DNA of 64,000 nt from contig NW_020654810.1 of assembly GCF_003589595.1 (NCBI RefSeq), positions 15,889,652 to 15,953,651 of the forward strand. Reading direction: 5' to 3'. The position numbers and the translations under genes are program-made. The notes under the pieces are model-generated. The model was not told where the DNA came from, searched no databases, and saw only the letters and a program-made list of their open reading frames with translations. The stretch comes from Hyposmocoma kahamanoa (Eukaryota > Arthropoda > Insecta > Lepidoptera > Cosmopterigidae). The stretch's first letter is position 1, and every line of letters starts with the position of its first letter. Positions 1 through 12,056 of the stretch are shown here, piece by piece.

Positions 1-620
1 TTTGCACCATGTGATAAGATACGCTTTATGTAGGTAAATACATGATAACGTAATTTTTTTTTTATAAATATAAACTAAGATTTTTGGAATTTACTCTGTC
101 TGATTCCAATAAAAAGAGTAGTAAAGCTAAATGAAATTTCCTTTAAAACATAATTTGAATTGTCTTTCCAGAAAAGAGGGAAGGAAATTAACTGTTGACT
201 TTTCGTTATAGATATTTATTTCAGTGGTATAACAATTGTTTTAAGCCTTCCAAGGGAACCTTTTCCTGTTTGAAGAGGGTTATTTTATAATGTCTTTATT
301 AGTTGTCAGCTAAAGACGTTTGTGAATGATTTTTGAGGGAAGTCTATGATATTAAATCAGTTTTAGAATCATTTTCCTTATCATGAACACATTTCTGAAT
401 AGGTACGCAAAGTCGGCGAATATGCAATATAATGCTGATAGATAATACATTTTAATGCAAAGTAAAGAATATTCTATTGATATGTCACTGAATAGAAGGC
501 GAAGAAGGTAAGGTTCATTGTGGGTACATATAATGATAGGGGACTATGATTCCGTTCTATATGCGAGCATACAAACAAAAAATGTTTTACAAAATTATTT
601 GTTTCAAAAAATATTTATTA

Positions 621-885
621 GTCTAACTCAAAGAATCGTTTATTCCATAGGTAAAATAAATTTACACTTTAAAACATAAACATTTTTTACGAGTAGGCCA
701 CTGTTGTTCACTGCGCTGATTTTCCTGAGAAGAACGAGCAAGAAAATCTAAGGGTTGCTCTTTTCAAATAAACGTAAATGCCATGTATGGAATAACACTT
801 TGAATTAAATTTGTCTAGAATCTAGACCCATGTCTTCTTTCCATGCATCATTCATTATCAATTCTTTAATATGACTTTTAAATTA
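621..885 (-). repeat. LINE 3' end (C-terminal codons plus 3' UTR), family A
   Basis: Read on the minus strand, the last codons of a LINE reverse-transcriptase ORF (peptide ending DMGLDSRQI then stop) are followed by a 3' UTR ending in GGAATAAACGATTCTTTGAG. The same layout, with peptide DMAPDSTQI then stop and a matching UTR, occurs at 40018-40302 on the other strand, and the UTR recurs at 4767 and 57253. The shared UTR carries a near-terminal AATAAA. Everything upstream of the last 25 or so codons is missing or unrecognisable, as expected for a 5'-truncated insertion. The exact clade is not clear from so short a tail. Confidence 0.6.
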
Positions 886-1428
886 AAATACTTTTAAATT
901 AAGTTTTAAACTAAGGAAATGATAATTTTAATGTAATGATCCGGAATCTTATTGTAAAATTGTATACAGTTCCCCATAAAAGAATCGTTTACTTAACCCA
1001 AATTTTCACGCTCTTTAAATCCGTGACACGGATTTTTACACGATTTAAATCCGAAAAAATTATTTAATTTCTAACATTTATTTAATCAAAATATGCATCC
1101 GCGTTATCACTTCTGCCACCTTATTGGAAATAGGTAGGATACTGGGGACCCGGAATCCAAAGGCTTCGAATTCATTACCGACTGTTTCACGGAAACTAAA
1201 TTGTTTTCCTTGGCGTTTAGATTATTTTCGATAGCGATAATCATCTAAATTGCGGTTAAAATGGTTGCCGGCAGGAGTTAGTAAACGTGGAGGGTGACGA
1301 AGCTCTTCAATCTGCAATTCCTATAAAATGGAGATAGTTTGTTTGGCAGTACGCGCTTTGGTGTTATCGCGTTGAAGTAGTGGTGAATATCGGTGGCCAG
1401 CATGCTGATTCAAATCGATTGGGTAGTC
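886..1428. other. No gene recognised
   Basis: AT-rich. It contains a short perfect palindrome at 1017-1035 (AAATCCGTG, one base, CACGGATTT) followed by a sequence resembling the end of repeat family E (GATTTAAATCCGAAAAA). Confidence 0.4.
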
Positions 1429-1480
1429 TCGAACATAACTTACTCGCGTGGAAACCTCCAAGCGAGTAAGTTATGTTCGA
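1429..1480. repeat. Perfect 19-bp inverted repeat (hairpin)
   Basis: TCGAACATAACTTACTCGC at 1429-1447 is followed after 14 bases by its exact reverse complement at 1462-1480. It lies just upstream of a LINE remnant. Its role is unknown; it may be a small foldback created by template switching. Confidence 0.85.
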
Positions 1481-1509
1481 ATAAGAATAAGTTCGAATCT
1501 GAATTTCAT

Positions 1510-1821
1510 AGTTTAGCCCTTCGGCGCAAAGTTGCGTGACGGTTTTCTACAGAATATATTTCGGTGAGTGTGCCCATGAGCTCCATCTGTTCATACCATC
1601 GGACATATGGTGGGATCCTCCTCCATCCTTACTTGGTCGGTATTTCCTTTAGGCGTACTAAGCGCTTTTCGAGATCTTTTATTATGGGCACTGCCCAAGA
1701 ATGGAATTCCCTGACTGCGACTGTTTCCAAGCACAATCCGAGTATATTTAAGGTGCTACTGAATAGGCATCTTCTGGACGAGCTCGTTCCATCTAAGATC
1801 CTATCTTTGCTCCAGGGCTAG
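1510..1821 (+). pseudogene. Jockey-like LINE reverse transcriptase, C-terminal remnant
   Basis: Three frame segments together give the typical end of a lepidopteran Jockey-type ORF2. SLALRRKVA (1510-1536) is followed in another frame by VFYRIYFGECAHELHLFIPS. A third frame then reads HPYLVGISFRRTKRFSRSF, GTAQEWNSL and NRHLL, and closes at 1819-1821. The motif order (LRR..ASL, FYRLY.GECS.EL, HPY.V, TKRF..SF, WNSLP, FK..NRHLL) is that of the region after the polymerase domain. A stop at 1537 and two frame changes show it is dead. The same domain is seen, more complete at its N-terminal side, on the opposite strand at 50728-51264. Confidence 0.75.
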
Positions 1822-4247
1822 GTAGTGGTCAAGAGCACGTCCATTTACTTCAATATAAATCTAAGGAACGGTCTATGATGCTGCATCTGAGTCACCAAAC
1901 AGTTAGATTCTAACATTTTTGTGGTTTTTCATTATTGGACACTGTTCAGACTTGCCGATTCAACCTTTGTGTGGAATATATTTTTCATCACAAACAATGA
2001 TACTGACTCTCCTTCGATACTGTCTCGATTCATTAAGACGGTGTAAGGTTTCATTCGCGTAGCGTGTTCTAGCGCGGATAATTCGTGTGGTATCTATATT
2101 TGGCGTAAACGAGGTGAGTTACATCAACCTATGGTGCTAATTTCCTAGTTTGCGATGGACGGAATAATACCTTGCAGATCGTCATTATTCACCTTAAGAT
2201 CTAATCGTTCACAAGGCTCCTAGGTTAAAATTTCCACAGCGGAATCAAAAAGAAAAAAATTGCATTGCATATTTTCTTTTCGATTCAGCATCGCCGCCGA
2301 AATAAATTTCAAAAATTAGAATAAATTTACGATTATACCCTATATACAGGTGTTTAATATCCGATGATACTATAACAATAATACAAAAGGTCACTATTGC
2401 TTGTATTATCAAGTCTGAAATGTTGAGGTCTATTCCGCTAATAACCATTCACATCTTACATCAGCGTTTCGCAGACAAAATATCAAAAATGTCCTCTCTT
2501 GCAGTCTTAGAAATAGCCTCATTTTATTTAGCCATAGTTTTGTGAATAAGGAATGCTAAGCGAAATTTTATTGACTTCTCAACTGACTTACATAGGAGAT
2601 GTGAGGGATAAAAATGTAGATTATGAGTTGGCGCAGAGACATTTTCTTCGGAGCAGTATTTTCGCAATCTCCTTTAGTATTGTGTAGTAAAACTAGCCAA
2701 AATAAAAGATTGCTTACGCTTTATAGAGGGATTTAGCGAGATTATTGCCATTCATGTATCATTTGTTTCTTCATCTAAATAATGCTTTTTCGAGGAAGCA
2801 TCTGGCCGGGTTTATATTTTATTTATAAAACGCAAACGGATCTGTTGCCACCCGAGTTTAACTGTGATAAAGTTAACTGATATCAAAGACTTCCCTGGCA
2901 CTTCTTTTTCATGAATCATTTTTTGTTATTAAAGTCATACTTTATATTTAGGCTAACTTACACAGAGCTTTCTAAATTGTATTAATAAAAGAGATAAAGA
3001 GCGTTTAAAAAAGTTAAATATGGTGAGATAATATTGGATTCAAAACGGTTACTTTCTCACGTTCCTTGATCACGTGTTGACTGGTGTTTAGTGTTGTAAG
3101 TCGTAAAATCTATGTACTATATTGAGATATATTTGTAATTTTTATAATTACGTATGTATTGGAAATGATTATAATTAGACTCGTGATATCATCAATATGC
3201 TCTAATATTAACTAAATTTTACTTATTTTGGTATAGGTGCGTTATTCAACGATTATTAGTATCTGTCTGGATTTAGACGCATTATTCCTGTTATCTGTCT
3301 TTAGTTACATCCATGCCATGCACATGTGTCGTGTTTCATTTAATTACATCATTATTGAGTTCCATGCGGGCGAAAGTAATTATCTCGACATTCCAACCGG
3401 ATCTTCTTTCTGTAGTTGTATAAATTAGAGTATTTGTTGTTTGGTGTAAATAGAGTTGTATTTATATTTTATTTATTTCTTGCCAACAGTAATCTGAATT
3501 TATTGCGGAATATATATTTATTTTAATACTCTTACTTCAGTTCGGCGTATGCGATAAATATGTGCATAGAATCCTTTATGTAGTAGTCATCGACGTAAAG
3601 GTAATAAGTGCACCACTAAACATATGGCCAGTAAATTAATTTTAGTTATTGTACAAAATCTTTTTTTATAGTGAGCTCTGGAATCTTGTAACTACAGTTT
3701 CTTCAGATTATCTTTATAGAAAAATGGCGAGGAAAACGATCGCTATAGTTTTTTATGTAAAAGCATACAATAAGTGAAAGTATTTGGGTAGTAGCCAACT
3801 CGTATGATAAGATCACGAATGCAGGCAAATGAGCGATGTTCACCTACATGATTTAACGTGTTACTCGTAAAACTTATAGCGATCTCAATATGTTCCGAGT
3901 GATTTATTTAATTACCTAATCTTTTACATCGAAGACTATGTAAATGAGCGTTTAGAGATGTTTTAAAACGTAACTTTATGAGGTTAAAAACTATTATGCG
4001 TTCTTAAAAATGTTATTTAATTCAGTATTCCGTTTTTACGGGTAAAGATCAACATGACAGATTTCGGTCCTTACCGTCCTTATCGTGATGTGAAGTTTTA
4101 TGCCTAATTTCATTAAAATTTACCACCATAACGTTATAATGGCTGTACAGTGTACTATATGAAGCGACACAAGCATTCATAATTATGATTAAAAGGTGGC
4201 TTTTAACTGCTATCGTTATTATTTCAGATTCCAGAAGTAACCATAGT
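1822..4247. other. No gene recognised
   Basis: AT-rich unique-looking sequence with only short chance ORFs. I found no splice-flanked open segment and no repeat that recurs elsewhere in the window. Confidence 0.4.
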
Positions 4248-4400
4248 AACCATAGCCTGTTGGCCGAACGGTTACCGATTTCTGAACCAGGAGAAATACA
4301 TGTTTGGCATATATTTCTCTCGTGAGTTTGGGTGTAACTAGTAGTTGTCTATGACTGTGTCCATGGCAGTGAGTGTGTGCGTTAAGACAAAAATACCCGA
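4248..4400 (+). repeat. tRNA-derived SINE, family T1, degraded copy
   Basis: It starts with the A-box-like TGGCCGAACGGTTACC. It then shares GGAGAAATAC...TTTGGC, TATTTCTCTCGTGAGTTTGG and GTGTCCATGGCA with the copies at 13084 and 53823. The B-box region is deleted. Confidence 0.65.
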
Positions 4401-4766
4401 GATATATGAAAAAATAGTAACTGGTCAGTCTTTGATGCACCCGCACACTAAAATATTACTATGTTGTCTCACTCGGGTTGTCGTACAAAACGAGAAAGCT
4501 TTGTTTCTTCCACTAAATGCCACTAAAACGAAAGGATAACCATTTTACAACGAATCGATGCTTACCATGGAAGACAAAAAACAATGGAAGTGCCTTAAGC
4601 CTAAGATTACTATCAGAAGCACTGTCGCCAAAACTCAGAATAACAATTTTTTTTGTGCCTAGGATTTCAGAACTGATTTTATTTATATCTGGGGCGCTGA
4701 ATCGAAATACAAAATCGGTATCAGCTCTAGTTTCTACGGTCAGCATTTTTTTTAACTTGTATTTAA

Positions 4767-4985
4767 CAAAGTCAAACAATCATTTATTCCATAGGTACAA
4801 TTTTTACACCTGAAAACGTCATTTTTAAGCTACTGCTCGTTCACTACGCTTACCGCCCTGAGAAGAACGAGCAAGAAACTCTAGGGTTTGCTCTTTTTAA
4901 ATAAACTTAAATGCTATACAACACATTTTGAATCATATTTGTGTGGTACACTCATGTTGTCTTTCCATGCATTCGGTCCCTCACT
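4767..4985 (-). repeat. LINE 3' end, family A, second copy
   Basis: On the minus strand, a short coding tail (AWKDNM) precedes the same 3' UTR as at 621-885: CATTTAAGTTTATTTAAAAA, AGCAAACCCTAGAG, CTTGCTCGTTCTTCTCAGG and the end GGAATAAATGATTGTTTGAC. It is 5' truncated. Confidence 0.6.
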
Positions 4986-5110
4986 CTGAGGAAATGCCAA
5001 TCCCAACATTTCGCCAGTTACTAGAGATCAATGAGAATGAATCTTGTCAGCAACGTGAAAGATTTCACCAGAATATTAAGGCTATGAAAGACCGCTATTA
5101 AGGTCGGTGG

Positions 5111-5170
5111 CGTTCATCAGTAATCTGTCACCATGTGCGTGTGCACATGATGGCAGATTACCTGCTACTG
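5111..5170. repeat. Imperfect hairpin with a 4-nt loop
   Basis: GTAATCTGTCACCATGTGC at 5120-5138 pairs with 5143-5161 (GCACATGATGGCAGATTAC) with two differences, one of which is a G-U pair if transcribed. Weaker pairing continues outward toward 5111 and 5170. It has the size of a small miRNA-type foldback, but the loop is very short and there is no evidence of expression. Confidence 0.55.
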
Positions 5171-5800
5171 GCGTTTAAATCGGGACTGTTCAAAATTTCA
5201 TTCAAGATTGTCACGGGAAAGGAGCTTCCCAAGTATTCAGTGACTTGGATTGATGATCCTCTATCTTTATTATAATAAATAATATTTTCTTAATGTATCT
5301 AGTAAAAATATCTATGTTTAGTATCTTAAAAATTTGAGCTCCTGGCCAAAAACCATTGACTTACAATTATATGGACGTCGGGTCCGCGCTAAAAAGTGTC
5401 CGCACTTGTAAGGCGCTAAAATCGTATACAGAGCGCGACACTCCGCTTTAGTCTTCATTTGTTCTACTGACAGCGCGATACTGCGATGACATTACAATTT
5501 AAATTTCGAATAGGTTGACTTGGGACATTTTTTTCGTGGTTTTTGTATTAGACCCGTCGTCCATTTATTTGTAAGTCAATGCCAAAAACCAATGCCGTAT
5601 TTGAATTTCGATTGTCGAGGTTTTGCGCAAGGTAATTGACACGACCTTAACGTACAAAGCGAAAATGGCGGACTGAGCTTAAGTATGTGGAACTTCGCAT
5701 ACTGTTGGCACTTGTGCCACGCAAAGTAGGTAAGCACTTTTACTGTTTTATAGTTCTGTGATTGTCATCAATTATTTATTACTTCATTACATAATAAAAA

Positions 5801-6009
5801 ACCGACCTCAAAAGCCATTCATCCTCTAGTTTGCCACCCTTGAAGGTGGAACATTTTCAAATTTAAATGGGACAACTCCTGAGGTACCCCTCTTTCCAAC
5901 AAAAAAAGAATCATCAGAATCGGTTCACAAATGCCTAGTTATCGCGTAACATACATACAAAAAAAACATAATGTCGAATTGAGAACCTCCTCCTTTTTTG
6001 AAGTCGGGT
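5801..6009 (-). mobile_element. ACCGACYTCAAAA-type short interspersed element
   Basis: It is bounded by ACCGACCTCAAAA on the left and TTTTTTGAAGTCGGGT on the right, which are near-inverted ends. Internal sequence (GCCATTCATCCTCTAGTTTG, GAGGTACCC, GAACCTCCTCC) matches the copy at 21602-21812 in the opposite orientation. Such elements are very common in Lepidoptera. Inverted ends and a length near 210 bp suggest a MITE, but I cannot assign a superfamily. Confidence 0.65.
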
Positions 6010-6111
6010 AAAAAATTACGTTAAACTTATTAAATCCAGTAGTTTGACATTCATATTTTGTTACGAATGTTATACTAACACTTTGCGTATTACTTATTTA
6101 ATTGACGATCT

Positions 6112-6250
6112 TGGTGGCCCTTTACGCTGTAGACTCTAGATGAGGACTTCATGGGTTAGATTCCCAGTAGGATCAACTTGAGAAATGAACTTTTTCAAAT
6201 TTGTTCTAGTCTGGATGTTCCGGGTAGTACCCAGAGAGGGTTAAAGTTTT
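6112..6250 (+). repeat. tRNA-headed SINE, family T2
   Basis: GTGGCCCTTTACGCTGTAGA and a B-box-like GGTTAGATTCCCAGTAGGA are followed by GAGAAATGAACTTTTTCAAA and a TTCCGGGTAGT motif. The order of motifs recurs at 62795-62910. The internal promoter boxes suggest origin from a tRNA gene. Confidence 0.5.
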
Positions 6251-7060
6251 TTCTGTTTTTATTCTCAGTCTTTTGGTTAGTTTTGACCACACTTACGGAC
6301 CAAAATCAAGTAAATGCAGTGTGGTGTGCATCTACATCGCGGGAGGTAGGTAGGATCTATTTCGTCTGCTTCTATCTGTATGAACTTTCTGTTTATTATT
6401 CTTTTCTGATTTTTATGTTATTATCATCTATTATTTATTATTGCCATTACTGTATTTGTTTTATTTAGGTATCTACTTAAGTGAACGTAATAGGTACAAT
6501 GACATAGTCGTAGCAAACTAAATAAATAAATTGTGGCGACATCCATCATAAATTACATTTATTGCTTCTAAATTGTTGCTATAGATCATGATCAGAAAAA
6601 CATAATATGTTCAATGTCATAATTTTGTGTCAGAATTTTTTCTGTGATTTTGCAAGCAGTTTGCTATTATTATTTTCTTACATCACAATTTGTAATCAAT
6701 AGACGCAGTAACCTCTATTATATGTAGTGTGACACCTATTGTGTCACAATACAATACCGAATGTTACTCTATAATTTCTTACTAAGAACAGTGAACACAA
6801 CCTAGTCTTACAAATACTAGTGTTCTACCCAGACCGTTAGTATTATTTAATGAACTCGATGACGCTTATCGCATCGATCTTTTCTGTAATAGCGTTTGGA
6901 ATAAAAAAAACTGTTATGATCAATGACTTTGTATCTTGTAACTTAATCTTCTAATGATTCAAAATGCATTCTTATAATGCCTTTATAACCCATGTAATTA
7001 CATGAATTCACACAATATCATAAAGAATTTGATTTGAGTGACTTGATTGTCATTTTTTTA
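6251..7060. other. No gene recognised
   Basis: AT-rich. The 96-codon frame over 6178-6468 starts inside the SINE and has no features of a real protein. Confidence 0.4.
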
Positions 7061-7064
7061 TGGT

Positions 7065-7190
7065 TAAAATAAGTGCGCAGTTGACTTCCATCTCACCTAA
7101 TGGAAAGTGACTATGAGGTCGACGATGGAGCGTGCACATCTATAATATATGTATAATGCCTATTCAGTCTCACTTTGAAAAGGCTCAAGT
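7065..7190 (+). repeat. Interspersed repeat family C, copy 1
   Basis: AAGTGCGCAGTTGACTTCCA, CTCACCTAATGGAAAGTGA, GAGGTCGACGATGGAGCGTG and TAATGCCTATTCAGTCTCAC recur at 61461-61560, and in reverse at 30003-30100. T-rich DNA lies at its left edge. I recognise it as a common lepidopteran repeat but cannot name its class. Confidence 0.6.
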
Positions 7191-7226
7191 AATAACGTTC
7201 AGGGAACAAATCAGCTTCAGGGGATT

Positions 7227-7514
7227 ATTTTTATAATACCAAGTGACGGGACGAACAAGTCGTGCGCCTGGTAGTAAGCGACATGCCTATCCATAACAGT
7301 TACAGGTCCCTTCAGAGCTTTAAGTCGCAACGACTGCACCCCGTCACCCTGAGACATAAGTTGACAAGTCCCATGTGCCTGTAATTTCACCAGCACCCTT
7401 ACCCTTCAAAACCGAAACGCGGTAATGCTCACATTACTGGTTGGCGGCAGAAATAGGAAAGGTGGCAGTACTTCCCTAGACGAACTCTTTCACAAAGAGA
7501 TCTACTTCTACTAA
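7227..7514 (-). mobile_element. Main SINE family S (Metulj-like), full-length copy
   Basis: Sense is on the minus strand, with the poly(A) end at 7227-7235. The family reads 5' TAGCAGTAGAGCTCC, then TTACCTATTTCTGCCGCC, then a hairpin GCAGTAATGxxxxCATTACTGC. It continues with GGTAAGGGTGCTGGTGAAAT, CCCTGAGACATAAGTTG (reverse strand) and GACGGGACGAAC (reverse strand), and ends in TTGGTATTATAAAA. A full unit is about 300 bp. The family resembles, from memory, the lepidopteran SINE called Metulj; a consensus search would settle this. Here the stretch around CAGTGCCACTGC is partly deleted. Confidence 0.8.
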
Positions 7515-8120
7515 AAATTCCACTCCAATGCCGTACGCCATATAAATGTGGAAGCTTAACGCTATGTGCGAATCTTGAGTATTTCCACAACATAAGGGTG
7601 GAACCCCAGCCTACGTCTAGTCCCTTGATGATAGAAAGTGAATAGTGGAATGATTTTATGCAATTCCATCGCACATGTTATTTGTAGGTAGGTACTCTGG
7701 GTTCAATAGTTCAGCAATGGTTGTATTTTTTACGTTCACATTTGGAAGCTTTTCATTTTTACATGTAATTGTCTGCCATATACATATACTCTGAATATAG
7801 TATCTAAATAGAACAAAAACCAATTATCTGAAAATAATTACGTAAACAGAAGGTGCAATAAATAAATAAGTAATTCTTCTAATAATTGTACAAAAACACT
7901 CACTATGTACACACTCGTAGTATAATAAGACAAGTATGGCAACTCCACACACAGGTAGCAGCGCGGTTTGTATGTGTGCGCGCTCACCGCGTGCAGTGTA
8001 TGAACGCACACATTTGCATAATTTCGCGATGCATTCGAGTTGCATAGCGCTGGTCGTCACACGCGCATTTTATTATTATTACCATACAGTAGTATCGCTA
8101 CCTCCAATGAAAACCTGTAC

Positions 8121-8300
8121 TTGTTTTATTTTGTTTTTTATTTCTTTTTTACACAAAATTCGTTTTTTTGTATTTGTTTCCAATTTTGTTTTTTGTTTTT
8201 TTTTTCACAAAATTCGGGGAGCATATTAGTAAATAAATATGGCTGTTTACAAAAATAACAGAAAATGACCAAATAATAAAGTTGGCGTAGTGTTCATTGG
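8121..8300 (+). repeat. T-rich dispersed repeat, family D, copy 1
   Basis: A T-rich, CACAAAATT-containing stretch leads into TTCGGGGAGCATATTAGTAA, GGCTGTTTACAAAAATAACA and GCGTAGTGTTCATTGGA. The same order occurs at 30351-30550. I do not recognise the family. Confidence 0.6.
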
Positions 8301-9175
8301 AGACATTGTTATTATACTATGCTATATATCTGTAGGAAATTTAGAGAAAGGAGAAAAAGAAATTAAATAATTATTATTTCGGGCGCATAATTTAGAAAAG
8401 TTTCAAAACTCTTTACTTACCGTAAATTGGTGCTTTATTATACCTTTTACTTTGTTTCGTTATTATTTGTGTGGTGGTAATACATTTACCACTTTCAATG
8501 TTGAATATTGAACTCGTGCCCAATACAAAATCTGTAGACGAGAGTGTTTATGGGGAATAACTCCTAACGTTTTACCTGCTTTTGTGGATAATAAATAACC
8601 TGTGTTTAGTACAGAACACAATCAGCTCATTGTTTATTTCTAAAGTGGATCAACCAGGAAGCAAAGGAAATACCTATTCTCGTTCGCAACGTTACTAGAG
8701 AGCTTTGTAAAATGTCATTTGGCCTATTAATTTTACTATGTCCAACATTTCAAACAAACAATGTTAGTGTGATGCTTGAATAGATTCCAAATAAAAAATC
8801 AGTTTAAAAATATATATTCTTTAAGTGCGTAGCCACACGGGATTTCACATATTTTGTTGTGATTTGTGAATTGTTGTGATGCCATAATGTAGTACTACAA
8901 TAAACCAGAGTTTTTACTTTTATCTGCGTATGTGACACGAGCAGCTTTCCAACCGCACTGCAAGTGTCAAATAGCAGTTGGAATACAGCCGGAGAGCAGT
9001 TTGCACGGCAGCACACTGATTAATTGCATTGCAACTGTATCTCAATTGCAAGTGAACTAACATTTTGCAGTTCAAATTCTGCTCGCGGATTGCATATAAA
9101 ACCAGTTAAAAAATTATTGCGGCTCTACAAAATCATGAACATAATGAAAAAATACAAATAAATGTTATATAAATA
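8301..9175. other. No gene recognised; GC-rich patch
   Basis: From 8825 to 9100 the sequence becomes GC-richer and CpG-bearing (GTAGCCACACGGGATTTCAC at 8829). It may be the remnant of a non-autonomous transposon related to the 38931 element, whose right end also carries an ACACGGAG-like motif. I could not define ends. Confidence 0.3.
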
Positions 9176-9300
9176 TATAGGAAATGAAACTATTTTTCCG
9201 GATTCCGGAAATCGCGTATTTTGGTTTTTTCAAAAAAGGGTTTGTTTGAAAAAACAAATATACGCGATTTAAATCCGGAAAAATAGTTTCATTTCCTATA
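9176..9300. repeat. Foldback of repeat family E (about 56-bp arms)
   Basis: GGAAATGAAACTATTTTTCC at 9181 begins an arm through 9233. It is mirrored at 9244-9300, which ends GGAAAAATAGTTTCATTTCC, with about 10 bases between. The arms also hold ATCGCGTAT and TTTTTTCAAA. The same terminal sequence is found singly near 46440-46505 and 29710-29774, so this looks like two family E ends joined head to head. Confidence 0.8.
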
Positions 9301-9309
9301 GAACTCGAT

Positions 9310-12056
9310 ATATAAATATATTCATGCACATAATTATTTAAAGGAACGTAATTAAATATCGAGTTATGATAACCGCATATATGAACAACTGTTGTCCGTA
9401 TAAGACGATTGAAGTAATTCTTTTTTCAAATTAAACGTTCTAGAATATGAGGCCAGAGTTTCACTTGAACGTTGTTATAATAATTCAATCCTTTTTTAGA
9501 GATCCTCTAAATATATTCATGAGTGTACTTTTCTACCATTCGTAAACGTTAGCAAAGTCGCAATCCCACTTACATAATCTATAGATAAGGCTTGACGTCC
9601 GCAATAAAGTTCCGAAGTATGGACGATGGAGTATTACCTTCTCAGTCACGTAGGTATCACAAGGGGTAGTTTTGTTACACTAAATGACAGTGAATGAACC
9701 TGTTCATGATTTTCATTCAATGCATTCTGTACCCAGTGACCTCTACGTCCCTGCACGCACTGCACTGGTGGCCGCTCGATAGCTATAGTACACTTAGAAA
9801 CAAACTCTAGGCGATGTCACGACTTTGAACTTCATTACGTGATCTTGTAGTGTAATTTATCTTCTAATGGCAGAATGAGAATTTTGCATAATTACTAATT
9901 ATGTTGACGCCTGTTCAAAGTTGACTAGAGTTTTATTACTAACATCATAGAGTCATTATTTGACTCGCTTTTTGGATGCTATACCATAAAACTATATAGT
10001 ATTAACAACTACGTGACCTATTTTGTATTGATTAATAGCTACCATCAAATTATTGATATTACAATGTAACCAAACTCAAAGATACTGCTGTGTCGATTTT
10101 TTTCCTGGTGGTGGTTTGACACGAATATCCACGTCTAATGTTTCAATGTAACATCGTAATTCGTTTCGAGGTATCTAGCAGCTATAGTTCACAAAGACTT
10201 ACAGGCACACATCGACCATAAATATCAATGAGCTATATTAATTGAGTTGCGAATTACGATCTCCTGGTATTATAAAAGGAAAAACACCATTTATTAAGGC
10301 GAAACAAACTGTCTTACGTTTGAAATATAATCTTGTGATGACAGAGTAAGCAAGATAATCACTTTCATAGAAGTTATTAGTAACATCATTTGCTAAAAAT
10401 AACCGCGGCTTAATGACTACATTGTTATCTTTCTGATCTTTTTGCACGGTTGGCACATGCATGCGGACGTATACAGAGATAAATAAACAAAAACTTGAGT
10501 CCATTCACTCTGGGCTGACATTTCTACGGCGTCGTGCCATGCCTATCCTTGCCAATTTCGAACGATTCGTTGCTTGGCACTTTTGCGTTTGTAACTTTTT
10601 GCTTGCAACGACATCGACATGCGCTAGTTTGCAGGACCGTGGAACGAACAGAGTCCGGAGTTTTCTGGAAAACTTGAAAGAGCGACTTTGTCCTAGCAAG
10701 CTTTACTTTTGCAACATTATGTACCTACAGTTCTAAGGTAAAGAATAAAAATAGTTGTAAGGAGTTCAGATTTCGATGCTATCAATTCTGTGAAAAAGAA
10801 ATTTTGTCTTTTAGAAAAATGAATCCCAGTGCGAAGACAGAGCTTACATTTCGTTTTCGATTCATTAATCAGACTTATATAACAAAAGAAAAAGGAAGCA
10901 TTTGTTTTTTCACTTTCTGTTTACGTTTCTGTGATTATTTTCAGTAAAAATGGAAGTACTTGATTTTCTTATTAGCTTTTGTATGATTCTACAGCGATGC
11001 ACAACGAGTGTCAGTTATCATAATCTAGGACAATATTTCAAGAAGAGTCAAAGCTAAAATTCGTTTGTTTATTGTGTGTTATAATTAAAGCGTGAAGAGA
11101 GTAGAACTGGTTCAAAAATAACCGTTCGTGTGACGCCGTAAATCTCGGTAACGACGAATGTTTGTGTGTAAATCATTAGCCCCTGAGCGTAGACTTTATG
11201 GTACATTGAATTTTATTGCACTAATAATAAAATAATGTCATAACTGTAATTATAATAACAACGCGTGTTAACGTGTATCGCATGATACTGCAAATTTGTG
11301 AATAATATACACAGATCCTAGGTGTAAGCAATAGACCTGTTAACCTTTAGTTATTCTTAAACAAAAATATGTCGTGCATAATTTTCGTAGCTAATTACCA
11401 ATGTAAATTGGGCTGTGACCAATGTTTGGAAAACGTATAAAATTTGTTATAAAATATTACAAGTATTAAGATATAATAGATTCATGTTTCTTGCCCACAA
11501 AAAAATTATAAAAAATAATGGAATACAAAGTGCTTACCAGATTTTTTGGAACACCGACAACTGTAGATAAATTTTACCGGATTGTTTAAAGTAAACGAAC
11601 AATGCGACTTCGGTATTTAGCTTTAGAATAATTTAGTACAATGATATCGTAGCCAAATAATGTGAATCGATGAGTAGATTATAAGGGACATCGCACACCA
11701 TTTCATTTTGAATGATTTTGGAAATTTTTTCACTACATTTTTTATGTTACGTTCAATTTGACCTAATTTTGCTGTAAGTGTCTTAAACACGTGATATATT
11801 TGCTACTGGTCATATTTGCAACCGTAATTAAGCGTATGGGCTGTTCTACATCAATCCAACTTCCAAGAAAACCACCTACCGCAAACTCAACTCTGCAACA
11901 CCATTAATAAATGTAGATGAATTGTATAGATTTTTATAAAATTGTGAAGAACTTGCTATAAATCTTTATCAAAGTGAAGTTGTTTCATATTCTACATCAA
12001 TCAGTCAAAAATCAAAAAAAAACCATGTATAATATCTCTAATAGTTACAACATGTG
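9310..12056. other. No gene recognised
   Basis: Unique-looking AT-rich DNA with no recurring repeats. Opposed frames at 10461-10736 (plus) and 10238-10699 (minus) overlap each other and show no protein family. Confidence 0.4.

Noticed and set aside
7936..8258. CpG and TGTGTGCGCGC-rich stretch with overlapping frames, possibly a promoter
   Set aside because: No TATA, initiator or downstream gene could be tied to it, and the frames end in a T-rich repeat.
11535..11557. Minus-strand microexon between a GTAAGCAC donor and a TTTATCTACAG acceptor
   Set aside because: Only 23 nt, with ordinary flanks; expected by chance in a window this long.
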